A model generated the notes under the pieces. It saw only the letters and a list, made by a program, of their open reading frames with translations, ran no database searches and was not told the origin of the DNA. Shown one piece after another: positions 9,311-17,116 of a DNA stretch of 56,517 nucleotides. Source of the DNA: Flavobacteriales bacterium UBA7612 (GTDB lineage: Bacteria > Bacteroidota > Bacteroidia > Flavobacteriales > Weeksellaceae); assembly GCA_002484335.1 (NCBI GenBank), contig DLJQ01000013.1:1-56517 (forward strand), given 5' to 3'. Within the stretch, counting starts at the first letter, position 1. Each line of letters starts with the position of its first letter. The position numbers and the translations under genes were made by a program.

Positions 9311-9936
9311 CTACATCTTTAAAAGAAATTGATAAAAATTTGCTTATTTTCATTTTAACAAGTCTATTTGCTTTTATTTCTTGGTTAATAAAAGGTATTA
9401 TAGAAAAACCAATAAATGAAGCAAAAATAACATTTGAAAAAACTTATACAACCAGAATTGAAATACTAACAGAAATAAAGAATAGGCTTAGTTTAATTCT
9501 ATATTTTAATTCTGGTTATTATAATTTAGATTATAAAAATCAAATTCAAAATTTACTACTTAAAGATGGTAAATCTGCGTATTTAAGTAAGGAAATTTTA
9601 GATAATATTTTAAGAATATCAATTGATGAAACTAATAACAACAATCTTATTCAAGAGACAATAAGTAAAATAGATACAGAACTTTATTTAATAATATCCA
9701 AAATTGAAGACGAGATTAGTTTTTATAGAAAATTTTCAAATTATAATCCTCTAAAAAAAGTTATAGGAATATTATTACTTGCCTTACAGAACATTATAAC
9801 AATCCTTCTTATTAGTTTAGTCATATTCTTATTAGTGTTTTATTTTATTAAAAGTGAGTTTTGTGGAAAAGCTTTGGTAATAATTGTTTCTTTAGTTTTA
9901 TTAATTTTCTCAAACTGGTATCTTTCAAAAAAATAG
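9301..9936 (+). CDS. membrane protein paired with the PBP-like gene
   Basis: The 211 residues comprise an N-terminal membrane helix (about 14-33), a central soluble, probably helical and coiled stretch (about 40-150), and a C-terminal pair of hydrophobic segments (about 155-180 and 188-206). I do not recognise the family. It overlaps the upstream PBP-like gene by 10 bases, so translation is probably coupled and the two products may act together at the inner membrane. It shares the low GC of its partner. It lies within the TTATGTGC/GCACATAA brackets. Confidence 0.75.
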   Translation: MDITTSLKEIDKNLLIFILTSLFAFISWLIKGIIEKPINEAKITFEKTYTTRIEILTEIKNRLSLILYFNSGYYNLDYKNQIQNLLLKDGKSAYLSKEILDNILRISIDETNNNNLIQETISKIDTELYLIISKIEDEISFYRKFSNYNPLKKVIGILLLALQNIITILLISLVIFLLVFYFIKSEFCGKALVIIVSLVLLIFSNWYLSKK

Positions 9937-9940
9937 CAAA

Positions 9941-9948
9941 GCACATAA
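9941..9948 (-). repeat. right inverted end of the two-gene insert
   Basis: GCACATAA is the exact reverse complement of the site at 7787-7794. It starts 4 bases after the stop of the membrane protein gene. Confidence 0.4.
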
Positions 9949-10010
9949 CATTGGTAACTGTTGCGTAACTCATAATTTTAAGTAGAACAACAAATAAAAT
10001 ATAAAAACAG

Positions 10011-10045
10011 ACCTCTTTAAAAGCGATTTTAAGGAGGTTTTTATT
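10011..10045 (+). terminator. rho-independent terminator after the two-gene insert
   Basis: ACCTCTTTAAAA (10011-10022) pairs with TTTTAAGGAGGT (10027-10038) through 12 pairs including one G-T, with a GCGA loop. A TTTTATTT tract follows. It ends plus-strand transcription from the PBP-like operon. Confidence 0.85.
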
Positions 10046-10254
10046 TCTGTTTTTTTTACAGAATTGTAAAATTAGAGATGGCTTATTAACTTAGCTGTGC
10101 AATAAAAACACCGCATTGGTAAAATGGTGGAATATACTTTGAAAGGATTCAATACTCAACAACAGTAATTTTATGCCTTTTTTTCTCTAAATTTGCTCCC
10201 GTTAAAATCTTCAATATGCTGACAATTAACTTTTTTTGTACTTATTAAAATAAA

Positions 10255-11217
10255 ATGTTTCTTGGAACTGCAGAACATATAAAAAATGATAGAACCCAAC
10301 GCATCAAAGAAAAAGCTGAAGCGTTGGGGTTTATTTCGTGTGGAGTTGCCAAAGCAGATTTTTTAGAAGAGGAAGCTCCTCGTTTAGAAAAATGGTTGAA
10401 TAATAATTATCATGGAAATATGAGTTATATGGCTAATCATTTTGATATGCGATTAGACCCTAGATTATTGGTAGATGGTGCTAAATCAGTCATTTCATTA
10501 GCTTATAATTATTATCAAGAATTGGACAGAAATCCAGATTCTTATAAAATAGCTATGTATGCACAAGGTGAAGATTATCATTTTGTGGTTAAAGAAAAAG
10601 TACGAGAATTATTGGATTATATTCAAGAAGAGATTGGAGATGTTAACGGACGAGCATTTGCCGACTCTGCTCCTATTTTGGAACATGCTTGGGCAAAAAA
10701 AGCTGGAATAGGATGGGTTGGTAAAAATTCCTTGACGTTATCCAAACAAAAAGGTTCTTTCTTTTTTTTGGCAGAATTAATTATCGATTTAGAATTAAAC
10801 TACGATTCACCCATAGAAACTGACCATTGTGGAAAATGTACACGTTGTATAGATGCTTGTCCTACAGAAGCTATTTTACCTAACAAAACTGTAAATGGAA
10901 GCCAATGTATTTCCTATTTTACAATTGAATTGAAAGAGCAGATTCCTACTGAAATGAAAGGTAAATTTGATGATTGGATTTTTGGTTGTGATGTTTGTCA
11001 AGAAGTTTGTCCTTGGAATCGTTTTTCACTTCCTACAAAAGAAAGTCGTTTTATAGGAAATGAAAAAATAAATCAGTTTTCTAAACAAGATTGGGAAGAG
11101 ATTACAGAAGATGTTTTTCGTGAAATTTTCAGAAAATCTCCTGTTAAACGTACCAAATATGATGGTTTAAAACGAAATATAGATTTTATTACTAACCAAA
11201 TTTTAACAGAAGTCTAA
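10255..11217 (+). CDS. queG: epoxyqueuosine reductase
   Basis: QueG carries out the last step of queuosine synthesis in tRNA anticodons, reducing epoxyqueuosine with a cobalamin and two 4Fe-4S clusters. At 320 residues it has normal length. The ferredoxin-like motifs are CGKCTRCIDACP (about residue 194) and CDVCQEVCPWN (about 246). The conserved FADSAPILEHAWAKKAGIGWVGKNS segment lies at about 140-160. Its end overlaps the convergent GNAT gene by 4 bases. Confidence 0.96.
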   Translation: MFLGTAEHIKNDRTQRIKEKAEALGFISCGVAKADFLEEEAPRLEKWLNNNYHGNMSYMANHFDMRLDPRLLVDGAKSVISLAYNYYQELDRNPDSYKIAMYAQGEDYHFVVKEKVRELLDYIQEEIGDVNGRAFADSAPILEHAWAKKAGIGWVGKNSLTLSKQKGSFFFLAELIIDLELNYDSPIETDHCGKCTRCIDACPTEAILPNKTVNGSQCISYFTIELKEQIPTEMKGKFDDWIFGCDVCQEVCPWNRFSLPTKESRFIGNEKINQFSKQDWEEITEDVFREIFRKSPVKRTKYDGLKRNIDFITNQILTEV

Positions 11218-11783
11218 ACTAATTTTTGTTGAAGTTTTTCGGATAAATCTTTGTTCCAATCATCTTTTAAAATACTCAAAACAATTATATCTCTACAATA
11301 TCCATCAGGCAAAATAGTATGTTTTCTTAATATACCTTCTACTTCTGCTCCTAGAGATTTCATTGCAAAAATACTTTTCTCATTTCGAACATCTGCATTG
11401 AATTCGATTCGATTAAAATCTAATTGATTGAAAGCATAATCCAATAATAGATATTTACAACTCTTATTTACTTTTGTTCCTTGTACAGCTTTGTCGTACC
11501 AAGTATAACCAAGTTTAGCTCGTTTATTTGATGTACTAATTTCATATAAACGTGTCGAACCAACATATCTATTAGTTAATTTATCTAAAACAATAAAAGG
11601 TAATTGGTTTTCTTCATGATAATGTTCAATTGCAATATCAATATAGTTTCTCATGTCCTCTTTTGTTTTCATAGGTATTAAGGAATATTTCCAGATTTCT
11701 TGTTGGTGAATAAACTCATGTAAAAACTCTAAATGAGTTTCATTTAAGACTTCTAATCGGACAAAATTATTTTCTAAAATCAT
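11214..11783 (-). CDS. GNAT N-acetyltransferase
   Basis: This 189-residue RimJ/RimL-like acetyltransferase has the N-terminal VRLEVLNETHLEFL pattern, the core RAKLGYTWYDKAVQGTKVNKSCKYLLLDYAF (CoA-binding region, about residues 88-118) and FNRIEFNADVRNEKSIFAMKSLGAEVEG. It is not closely similar to the GNAT at 2.4 kb. The substrate is unknown. It is convergent with queG, and its upstream side is the repeat-rich gap 11784-12219. Confidence 0.87.
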   Translation of the reverse strand: MILENNFVRLEVLNETHLEFLHEFIHQQEIWKYSLIPMKTKEDMRNYIDIAIEHYHEENQLPFIVLDKLTNRYVGSTRLYEISTSNKRAKLGYTWYDKAVQGTKVNKSCKYLLLDYAFNQLDFNRIEFNADVRNEKSIFAMKSLGAEVEGILRKHTILPDGYCRDIIVLSILKDDWNKDLSEKLQQKLV

Positions 11784-11904
11784 AAGATTAAAGTTAGATT
11801 CATTTATCTAAATTATCAAGAAAAGAGTAATTAAATTTTGAATATTTACACATTCAATCTTTAAAATTACTTTCTACTTAATACTTTTTACACTATACAT
11901 AAAA

Positions 11905-12016
11905 ATCGCAAAAGGGATTGTAATGGAAATCCTTTTACAAACTGATAGCTGAGCGGAGTCGAAGTCTGTTTGTAAAAGATTGAAATGAAAAGCGCGTCCC
12001 GAAGGGTTTGCCCAAA
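11905..12016 (-). repeat. dispersed hairpin repeat, type 1 (copy A)
   Basis: This is an element of about 110 bases with a perfect stem CTTTTACAAAC/GTTTGTAAAAG (11932-11942 and 11968-11978) around a loop containing GCGGAGTCGAAG. It ends in TTGCCCAAA. The reverse complement of 48225-48333 matches it over its whole length with scattered differences. It belongs to a known kind of Bacteroidota intergenic palindromic repeat. Confidence 0.8.
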
Positions 12017-12065
12017 TTATTTTTCTCTTAAAGTTGTTCATTTCTTTTAAAATTTATGATTATTT

Positions 12066-12176
12066 TTTGGGCAATTGCTACGCACCGTGCTTTCACGCTA
12101 TATCTTTTTTGATTGGTCATTTCGACTTCGCTCAGTGACCAATCAAAAAAGGATGCCGCTTCAATCACTATTGCAA
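12066..12176 (+). repeat. dispersed hairpin repeat, type 2 (copy B)
   Basis: It starts TTGGGCAATTGCTACGCACC and has a perfect 15-bp stem (12105-12119 and 12136-12150) around a loop TTCGACTTCGCTCAG-type sequence. It ends CAATCACTATTGCA. Its reverse complement closely matches 46341-46456. It faces copy A across about 50 bases. Confidence 0.8.
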
Positions 12177-12219
12177 ACTCATGACTAAAAATAAATTAAA
12201 TAATTATTGAATTTTTATT

Positions 12220-13056
12220 TTACCTCATCTCTTCATTTAGTTTATAACTATCTTCTAAAAAATGATATTTTACAATCTTTTCATCAACTACTTTTAATAT
12301 AACAACAAATGTTGTACTGAAAGATTTATTGTAAGGCAATATTTTTGATACTAATGAACCAACCACTGTTGCGTTTTCTCCATTTACAGTAATAAAATCT
12401 ATTTCGAATTTTTCTGATTCTATATTTTTTGATAATTCATAAAAAAAAGCTTGAACTTCTTCTTTGGTTTCTCTTTTTCCTACCCAAGAAAATTTATTTT
12501 TATTCCCTGGTAAATCCCAATCTACTTTATCTGCAAATAGGTCTATTGGATTTCCTTTTCTACGTCCAAATTGTATGTCATAGAATTCGTCTACAATTTT
12601 CTTGGTCTGGCTTGTTTTATCTTCTATTAGTAAAGTATTTAATATTCTTAATCGTTCTATATCTTGAGAAGCAAAATCTGGGTCCACATAACAATGCATT
12701 CTTTTTATTTTGTTATTTTCTAATTGGAAAACAGAACAAAATTTTCCATAAGAATCTGTATTGTTAGGAAATTTTATTCCAGTATTTGTAATTCCTTTTT
12801 CATGACCTTCTACAATAACAAATTCTTTATTTTCTATGTAATTAAATTTTTCTAAATCGAACTCTAAATAATCAATCAATTGAATAATTTTTTGCCCAAA
12901 TTTTTGTAATCCTTCTCTCCCCTTTCCAAAACCAAACTTTTGATAAAATATTTCTACATCATCACTAAATAATTGATAATATTTTTCTGAATTGACATAT
13001 CCTTCATTAATTAATTGATAATAAGATTGTACTGTAATTAAATTTTTGTTTTCCAT
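12220..13056 (-). CDS. protein with two tandem SnoaL-like/NTF2-fold domains
   Basis: The 278 residues form two SnoaL-like (nuclear transport factor 2 fold) units. The first (about 5-130) has QSYYQLINEGYVNSEKYYQLFSDDVEIFY. The second (about 150-275) has VDEFYDIQFGRRKGNPIDLFADKVDWDLPG. Such folds bind or convert small hydrophobic ligands; the substrate is unknown. A 19-base element (13068-13086) identical to one before the TetR gene lies just upstream, so the TetR protein probably controls this gene. No signal peptide. Confidence 0.8.
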   Translation of the reverse strand: MENKNLITVQSYYQLINEGYVNSEKYYQLFSDDVEIFYQKFGFGKGREGLQKFGQKIIQLIDYLEFDLEKFNYIENKEFVIVEGHEKGITNTGIKFPNNTDSYGKFCSVFQLENNKIKRMHCYVDPDFASQDIERLRILNTLLIEDKTSQTKKIVDEFYDIQFGRRKGNPIDLFADKVDWDLPGNKNKFSWVGKRETKEEVQAFFYELSKNIESEKFEIDFITVNGENATVVGSLVSKILPYNKSFSTTFVVILKVVDEKIVKYHFLEDSYKLNEEMR

Positions 13057-13067
13057 ATATTTTTATT

Positions 13068-13086
13068 TTAAACCAATCGTTCCAAA
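13068..13086 (-). promoter_or_regulatory. putative TetR operator before the SnoaL gene
   Basis: TTAAACCAATCGTTCCAAA is identical to 13697-13715 upstream of the TetR gene. It lies 12 bases upstream of the SnoaL gene start, in the expected promoter region on the minus strand. Confidence 0.65.
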
Positions 13087-13099
13087 ATAAGATAAAAAA

Positions 13100-13678
13100 T
13101 TATTTTTTAATTTGCTCGATTAAAAAATCTACCATCTCTTGGACTTCTTTCTCATCCTGAGAAAGAATATAATGACTCCAAAATGTACTGAAAGTAGAAA
13201 GAATAAATCGAGCTATAATTATAGGATTCTTAGAGCTTTTTATATCGCCATCTAACTGGGCTTGATGTATTTTTTCTTCTAAGATTGTTTGTAATATTAC
13301 TCCATTTTTATTGAGTAATGCCTTTATTTGATTGTTGGTTGATGCCACTTCAAAAATTGTATTAACAATAAAACAAGCTTTATTATCTTTTAATGTTTGA
13401 TTTACGACATCGCGAATTATAAATTCTAAATTATCGATTGCTTTTTTTCCTACCGAAGATGCTTTTTTATATTGGTTCTCTTTCAATTTTGAATAATCAA
13501 CCAAACATTTCAAAAATAGTTCTTCTTTATTTCCATACGTATCATAGATACTACTTCTGTTAAGACCCAACGTAGAAACCAAGTCATGCATAGAAGTTGC
13601 ATGATAACCTTTTTCCCAAAAAAGGTTTCTTGCAATTTCTAATTTTATGTTATAATCGAATTCTTTATTCCTTGGCAT
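13100..13678 (-). CDS. TetR/AcrR-family transcriptional regulator
   Basis: The 192-residue repressor has an N-terminal helix-turn-helix (LEIARNLFWEKGYHATSMHDLVSTLGLNRSSIYDTYGNKEELFLKCL, about residues 12-58) and an all-helical ligand-binding C-terminal half. It is followed after 43 bases by the SnoaL gene, and both starts have the same 19-base element, so autoregulation plus control of its neighbour is likely. A perfect -7 box (TATATTTG) lies 4 bases before the ATG, implying a leaderless or nearly leaderless mRNA. Confidence 0.92.
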   Translation of the reverse strand: MPRNKEFDYNIKLEIARNLFWEKGYHATSMHDLVSTLGLNRSSIYDTYGNKEELFLKCLVDYSKLKENQYKKASSVGKKAIDNLEFIIRDVVNQTLKDNKACFIVNTIFEVASTNNQIKALLNKNGVILQTILEEKIHQAQLDGDIKSSKNPIIIARFILSTFSTFWSHYILSQDEKEVQEMVDFLIEQIKK

Positions 13679-13682
13679 AATG

Positions 13683-13690
13683 CAAATATA
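13683..13690 (-). promoter_or_regulatory. -7 promoter box of the TetR gene
   Basis: TATATTTG on the minus strand matches the Bacteroidota TAnnTTTG element. It ends 4 bases before the ATG. A TTTG lies 21 bases further upstream, inside the putative operator. Confidence 0.65.
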
Positions 13691-13696
13691 CTTATA

Positions 13697-13715
13697 TTAA
13701 ACCAATCGTTCCAAA
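13697..13715 (-). promoter_or_regulatory. putative TetR operator before its own gene
   Basis: This is an exact second copy of TTAAACCAATCGTTCCAAA. On the minus strand it overlaps the -33 region of the TetR promoter, where bound repressor would block transcription. Confidence 0.65.
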
Positions 13716-13721
13716 TAAAAT

Positions 13722-14102
13722 TTAATGAGAAAATCCAAAGAAAACACTCATACTAATAATAAACAATACGATAAGTGTTATAATAACATATAATTTGTCT
13801 TTTTCTAATATAAAAGATACTAAAGAAAGAATAAGTCGTAAAAATGGAGTTAAGAATAAAATTAATATTCCTAAGAAAATAATTGAACTACCTTTTAATT
13901 CAACTACTCCTCTAAAAATTGTAGAAATTACTTCGAAAATACTACGGTCATTTTCGACAAACTTACTATAATTAACTGTTTCATGTCCATGAGAAGTAAG
14001 AAAAATTATTCCACCTATAATACCAATAGTTAGTACTGTATATACGCCATATTTTAATACTCCTCCAATTATTTTTTGAAGATCTTTATCTGTAAATGTC
14101 AT
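13722..14102 (-). CDS. DUF1634 membrane protein
   Basis: The 126-residue protein has three membrane helices (about residues 16-36, 75-95, 104-122) and matches the DUF1634 pattern (N-terminal DLQKIIGGVLKYGVYTVLTIGIIGG). DUF1634 proteins are habitually encoded beside TSUP/TauE-SafE anion transporters, as here, with only 3 bases between the genes. It is probably an accessory subunit of that exporter; this role is inferred from the association. Confidence 0.85.
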   Translation of the reverse strand: MTFTDKDLQKIIGGVLKYGVYTVLTIGIIGGIIFLTSHGHETVNYSKFVENDRSIFEVISTIFRGVVELKGSSIIFLGILILFLTPFLRLILSLVSFILEKDKLYVIITLIVLFIISMSVFFGFSH

Positions 14103-14105
14103 AAC

Positions 14106-14942
14106 TTAAAAATTTCCTTTAATACCATTATAAATCATATTCCCTGCTAGAAATAAAATAATAAAAGCAAAAAATATACGTAGTTTTTTAGGGTCTGTCA
14201 TCATTAAAACTTTAGAACCAATCATTGCTCCAACCAATACCCCTATCATTACTGGTAAGCAAATATCAGGAACTATATATCCTTTTTGTATATAAATAAC
14301 GCAACTAGCTAAAGCTGTAACTCCCATCATAAAGTTACTTGTTGTTGTAGATACCTTGAAAGGTATTCGCATAATATTATCCATTGCTATTACCTTAAAA
14401 GCTCCTGAACCTATACCTAACATTCCAGATAATAACCCAGCCAATCCCATCATACTAAATCCTCCTATAACATTTTTAGTTCCATAAGGAACATTATTAC
14501 CTTTTGCATCAGGATATGTTGAGGGAAGTTTCAATTTTACTGCCATATTACTCGATTTTTCGACAACATGTTCTTCTTTTTTACGTAAAGAGTTTAATGC
14601 AGAAAAAATTAATGCACATCCAAAAAAGATAGCTATAATAGAACTTGGTGCTGCTGCAGAAATTAATGCTCCACCAACAGCTCCTAAAGTAGTTGCTATC
14701 TCGAGGAACATACCCAACCGCATATTTGCAATTCCTTCTTTTACATAAGCTGCTGCAGAGCCTGAAGATGTTGCTATAACTGAAACAAGTGCTGCTCCTA
14801 TTGCATAGTGAAGATCTACTCCTAATACAATTGTTAAAAGAGGAATAACTACAATACCTCCTCCCAATCCTGAAAGAGAACCTATGAAACCAGCAGCTAC
14901 AGAGCCAGCTAATAAGATTAGCATAAAATCTAATACATTCAT
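14106..14942 (-). CDS. TSUP-family (TauE/SafE) anion transporter
   Basis: The 278-residue inner-membrane protein has about eight hydrophobic segments and the duplicated glycine-rich signature of TSUP proteins (GFIGSLSGLGGGIVVIPLL near residue 20, and GLLSGMLGIGSGAFKVIAM near 165). The family exports sulfite, organosulfonates or related anions. It forms a two-gene operon with DUF1634. A promoter-like 25-base element shared with the HxlR gene lies at 15015-15039, hinting that the HxlR regulator controls this operon. Confidence 0.9.
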   Translation of the reverse strand: MNVLDFMLILLAGSVAAGFIGSLSGLGGGIVVIPLLTIVLGVDLHYAIGAALVSVIATSSGSAAAYVKEGIANMRLGMFLEIATTLGAVGGALISAAAPSSIIAIFFGCALIFSALNSLRKKEEHVVEKSSNMAVKLKLPSTYPDAKGNNVPYGTKNVIGGFSMMGLAGLLSGMLGIGSGAFKVIAMDNIMRIPFKVSTTTSNFMMGVTALASCVIYIQKGYIVPDICLPVMIGVLVGAMIGSKVLMMTDPKKLRIFFAFIILFLAGNMIYNGIKGNF

Positions 14943-15013
14943 TTTTAATATTTTATTTTATTAATTTTAACTAAATAAATTCTTTTAATAAGAATTATTC
15001 TATTAATGAGAAG

Positions 15014-15039
15014 CAAATATAAACTGTTCTAAAATTACA
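15014..15039 (-). promoter_or_regulatory. promoter/operator element of the TSUP operon, shared with the HxlR gene
   Basis: A 25-base sequence here matches 15578-15602 at 23 of 25 positions. On the minus strand it ends in TATATTTG (15014-15021), a consensus -7 box. The leader before the TSUP ATG would be about 65 bases. Confidence 0.6.
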
Positions 15040-15154
15040 ATTATTATAAAGTAAATTAAAGTCCGATTAGAATTAACATAAAATTCAAAAAACTTAAATT
15101 CAAATAAATAGAATTTTCTTGTTTGAATAAATATCTACATTTTTTTACATAATT

Positions 15155-15532
15155 CTATTTCATAGACTTTTTTATTTCTTGTCGATGAGATAATCCCCAT
15201 TTAACTAATGTTTCTGTTACAGGAAGAACTGTTTTCCCATATTCTGTAACAGCATACGTTACTGTTATTGGCTTTGTATCTCGTATTGTTCGTGTAATAA
15301 GTAAATTAATTTCTAAATCTTTTAACTCCTTACTCAACATTTTGGCAGAAATTCCTTCGATACCTCTTTGTAATTTTTTAAAATGAATTTCCTGACCTAC
15401 TCTATTTGTTAGATAACGGAGAATCATTAATTTCCATTTCCCTCCCAAAACGTCTAAACTATCTCTCATTGCAAATAATTCTTCTGTACAAGTAGCCTCT
15501 CTTTCTATTCCGTTCTCTATCAATTTCGTCAT
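15155..15532 (-). CDS. HxlR-family winged-helix regulator
   Basis: The 125-residue protein has the HxlR/DUF24 hallmarks: a cysteine near the N-terminus (EATCTEELFAM, residue 14), DSLDVLGGKWKLMILRYL, and the recognition segment GISAKMLSKELKDLEINLLITR. Members with such an N-terminal cysteine often sense quinones, aldehydes or reactive electrophiles. It is divergent from a quinone-oxidoreductase-like gene, which fits a redox-sensing role. A 14-bp perfect palindrome lies in the shared gap. Confidence 0.92.
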   Translation of the reverse strand: MTKLIENGIEREATCTEELFAMRDSLDVLGGKWKLMILRYLTNRVGQEIHFKKLQRGIEGISAKMLSKELKDLEINLLITRTIRDTKPITVTYAVTEYGKTVLPVTETLVKWGLSHRQEIKKSMK

Positions 15533-15546
15533 AATAGTTTCATTAG

Positions 15547-15560
15547 GGTAACTAGTTACC
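15547..15560. promoter_or_regulatory. palindromic candidate HxlR operator
   Basis: GGTAACTAGTTACC is a perfect 14-bp palindrome in the 93-base gap between the divergent HxlR and oxidoreductase genes, 15 bases upstream of the HxlR start. Confidence 0.5.
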
Positions 15561-15576
15561 GTTTGTTAACTAATAG

Positions 15577-15602
15577 TAAATATAAACCATTCTAAAATTA
15601 CA
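15577..15602 (-). promoter_or_regulatory. promoter element of the HxlR gene, matching the TSUP promoter
   Basis: The second copy of the 25-base element (23/25 identical to 15015-15039). On the minus strand it ends in TATATTTA, one base off the -7 consensus. Confidence 0.55.
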
Positions 15603-15625
15603 TTTGTTTTATAATACAATAAATT

Positions 15626-16618
15626 ATGAAAGCAATTATCTTAAATAAAAACAACCAATTAGAAGAAGCATTTGTTGAGCAACCAATTCCTAAGAGCAAT
15701 GAATTATTAATTAAAATTATTGCAAGTGGATTTAATCCTATTGATTACCAAATGCTAGAAAATGAATTAGAAAGAAAATTAATATCCTCTCCTATACTAG
15801 GAAGAGAATTTTCTGGAATTGTAATAGAAAAGGGAGAAAATGTAAAAGAATTTAATCTTGGAGACGAAGTTTTTTGTGGCTCTGGTTCTATGGGATCTAA
15901 TGGTAGCTATGCAGAATATATTAGCGTTCCAGAAGAAATAGTTGCTTTAAAACCTAAAAATATATCCTTCGAAGAAGCTACTGGATTACCTTCAGCAGGA
16001 TTAACAGCTTTACAAATCTATAATCGTTTAAATTTAAATACTACAAATAATATTTTAGTATCTGGGGCAAGTGGTGGAGTTGGTTCATTTTTAATAAAAT
16101 TATTAATTATGAATAAAAAACAAAATATTGTTGCAACTGTAGGTAATGCAGAAAGTAAATCACACTTAAATAATATAGGATTAAATGATTCTCAAATTAT
16201 AGATTACAATAGCACAAATTTTATCAAAAACTTATTAAGAGCAAATAATAACTCTCCTTTTGATATTGGGATAGATCTTGTTGGAAATAAAATGTCTGAA
16301 ATAATTGCTGAAACATTAAAAACCAATGGAATTTATGTTGATGTTACAGCTTTAACAACAACCAATTCTAGAGAAAATCTTTTTAACAATGGAAATAGTA
16401 TTATAAATATATCAAACTATGCCTATAGTTCGATTAAAGATTATGCTTACTATAAAAAAGGATTGGAAAAAATAACAGAACTTTTAGAGAAGAAATCAAT
16501 AACTCCACCTAATTACATAAACATTGGTCAGCTTTCTTTGGAAAGTATTCTTTCTGCACACGAGTTATTAAAAAATAATTTAACAAAAGGTAATAAACTA
16601 ATTATGAAACACGAATAA
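15626..16618 (+). CDS. zinc-independent alcohol dehydrogenase / quinone oxidoreductase
   Basis: The 330-residue medium-chain dehydrogenase has the N-terminal GroES-like domain (ASGFNPIDYQ, ILGREFSGIV, about residues 35-70) and a Rossmann domain with SGASGGVGSFLIKLL (about 145-160) for NAD(P)H. The catalytic-zinc cysteine pattern is absent, as in QOR-type enzymes that reduce quinones or enones. It is divergent from the HxlR regulator and 4 bases ahead of the cupin gene, likely the same operon. Confidence 0.88.
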   Translation: MKAIILNKNNQLEEAFVEQPIPKSNELLIKIIASGFNPIDYQMLENELERKLISSPILGREFSGIVIEKGENVKEFNLGDEVFCGSGSMGSNGSYAEYISVPEEIVALKPKNISFEEATGLPSAGLTALQIYNRLNLNTTNNILVSGASGGVGSFLIKLLIMNKKQNIVATVGNAESKSHLNNIGLNDSQIIDYNSTNFIKNLLRANNNSPFDIGIDLVGNKMSEIIAETLKTNGIYVDVTALTTTNSRENLFNNGNSIINISNYAYSSIKDYAYYKKGLEKITELLEKKSITPPNYINIGQLSLESILSAHELLKNNLTKGNKLIMKHE

Positions 16619-16622
16619 TACT

Positions 16623-17096
16623 ATGAAAAAAATACCTAGAAGAATTGTAACAGGAATCAAAAATGGAAAATCTACCATAACAGAAGATAAAACTGTAGAA
16701 AATGTAGTTGAACACTTTCCAAATTTAATTATTTCGGACATTTGGAATACACAACAATCGCCAGCAAATCTAAATTTTGAAAATAAAATACCTAATTTAG
16801 GTTTTCCTCAAACGCCAAAAAATGGAACTTATTTTAGATACGTTTCTATTCCTCCAGATAAAGAATTAGGAATAGAAATAAAACCGAATGAACCTCATCC
16901 TATGATGCACCAAACACCAACATTAGATTATATTATAATTCTTTCTGGTGAATTGTATCTTATTGTAGAAGATGGAGAAACATTACTAAAACCTGGAGAT
17001 ATTGTAATACAAAGGGGAACAAACCATGCTTGGAGCAACCGTTCAACAGAACCATGTATACAACTCGCTGTTTTAATCGATGCAAAAGAAGAATAG
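16623..17096 (+). CDS. cupin-domain protein
   Basis: The 157-residue protein has one cupin barrel in its C-terminal half: HPMMHQTPTLDYIIILSGELYLIV (motif 1) and PGDIVIQRGTNHAWSNRSTEPC (motif 2). The histidines and glutamine suggest a metal site, though motif 1 lacks the usual HxH. Substrate is unknown. It starts 4 bases after the oxidoreductase stop and is probably co-transcribed, so it may protect against or convert the same compounds. Confidence 0.85.
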   Translation: MKKIPRRIVTGIKNGKSTITEDKTVENVVEHFPNLIISDIWNTQQSPANLNFENKIPNLGFPQTPKNGTYFRYVSIPPDKELGIEIKPNEPHPMMHQTPTLDYIIILSGELYLIVEDGETLLKPGDIVIQRGTNHAWSNRSTEPCIQLAVLIDAKEE

Positions 17097-17104
17097 AAAT
17101 ATTC

Positions 17105-17112
17105 TATCTTTG
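17105..17112 (+). promoter_or_regulatory. -7 box of the Crp/Fnr gene
   Basis: TATCTTTG matches TAnnTTTG and ends 4 bases before the ATG at 17117. It lies in the 20-base gap after the cupin gene. Confidence 0.5.
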
Positions 17113-17116
17113 TTCT

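Larger units (their letters stand above)
9937..10254. other. 318-base gene-free stretch before queG
   Basis: It contains the right inverted end of the insert (9941-9948), a following GTTGCGTAAC sequence and a strong terminator at 10011-10038. Beyond that, 10046-10254 shows no coding frame or tRNA-like fold I can support. It must hold the queG promoter, but no clear TAnnTTTG box is visible. Confidence 0.6.

Noticed and set aside
10110..10170. Possible tRNA-like sequence near the GGTAAAATGGTGGAATA stretch
   Set aside because: No cloverleaf with acceptor stem and T-loop (GTTCGA) could be drawn.
17030..17116. Longer N-terminus of the Crp/Fnr gene
   Set aside because: It overlaps the cupin gene in another frame and precedes the -7 box at 17105-17112.
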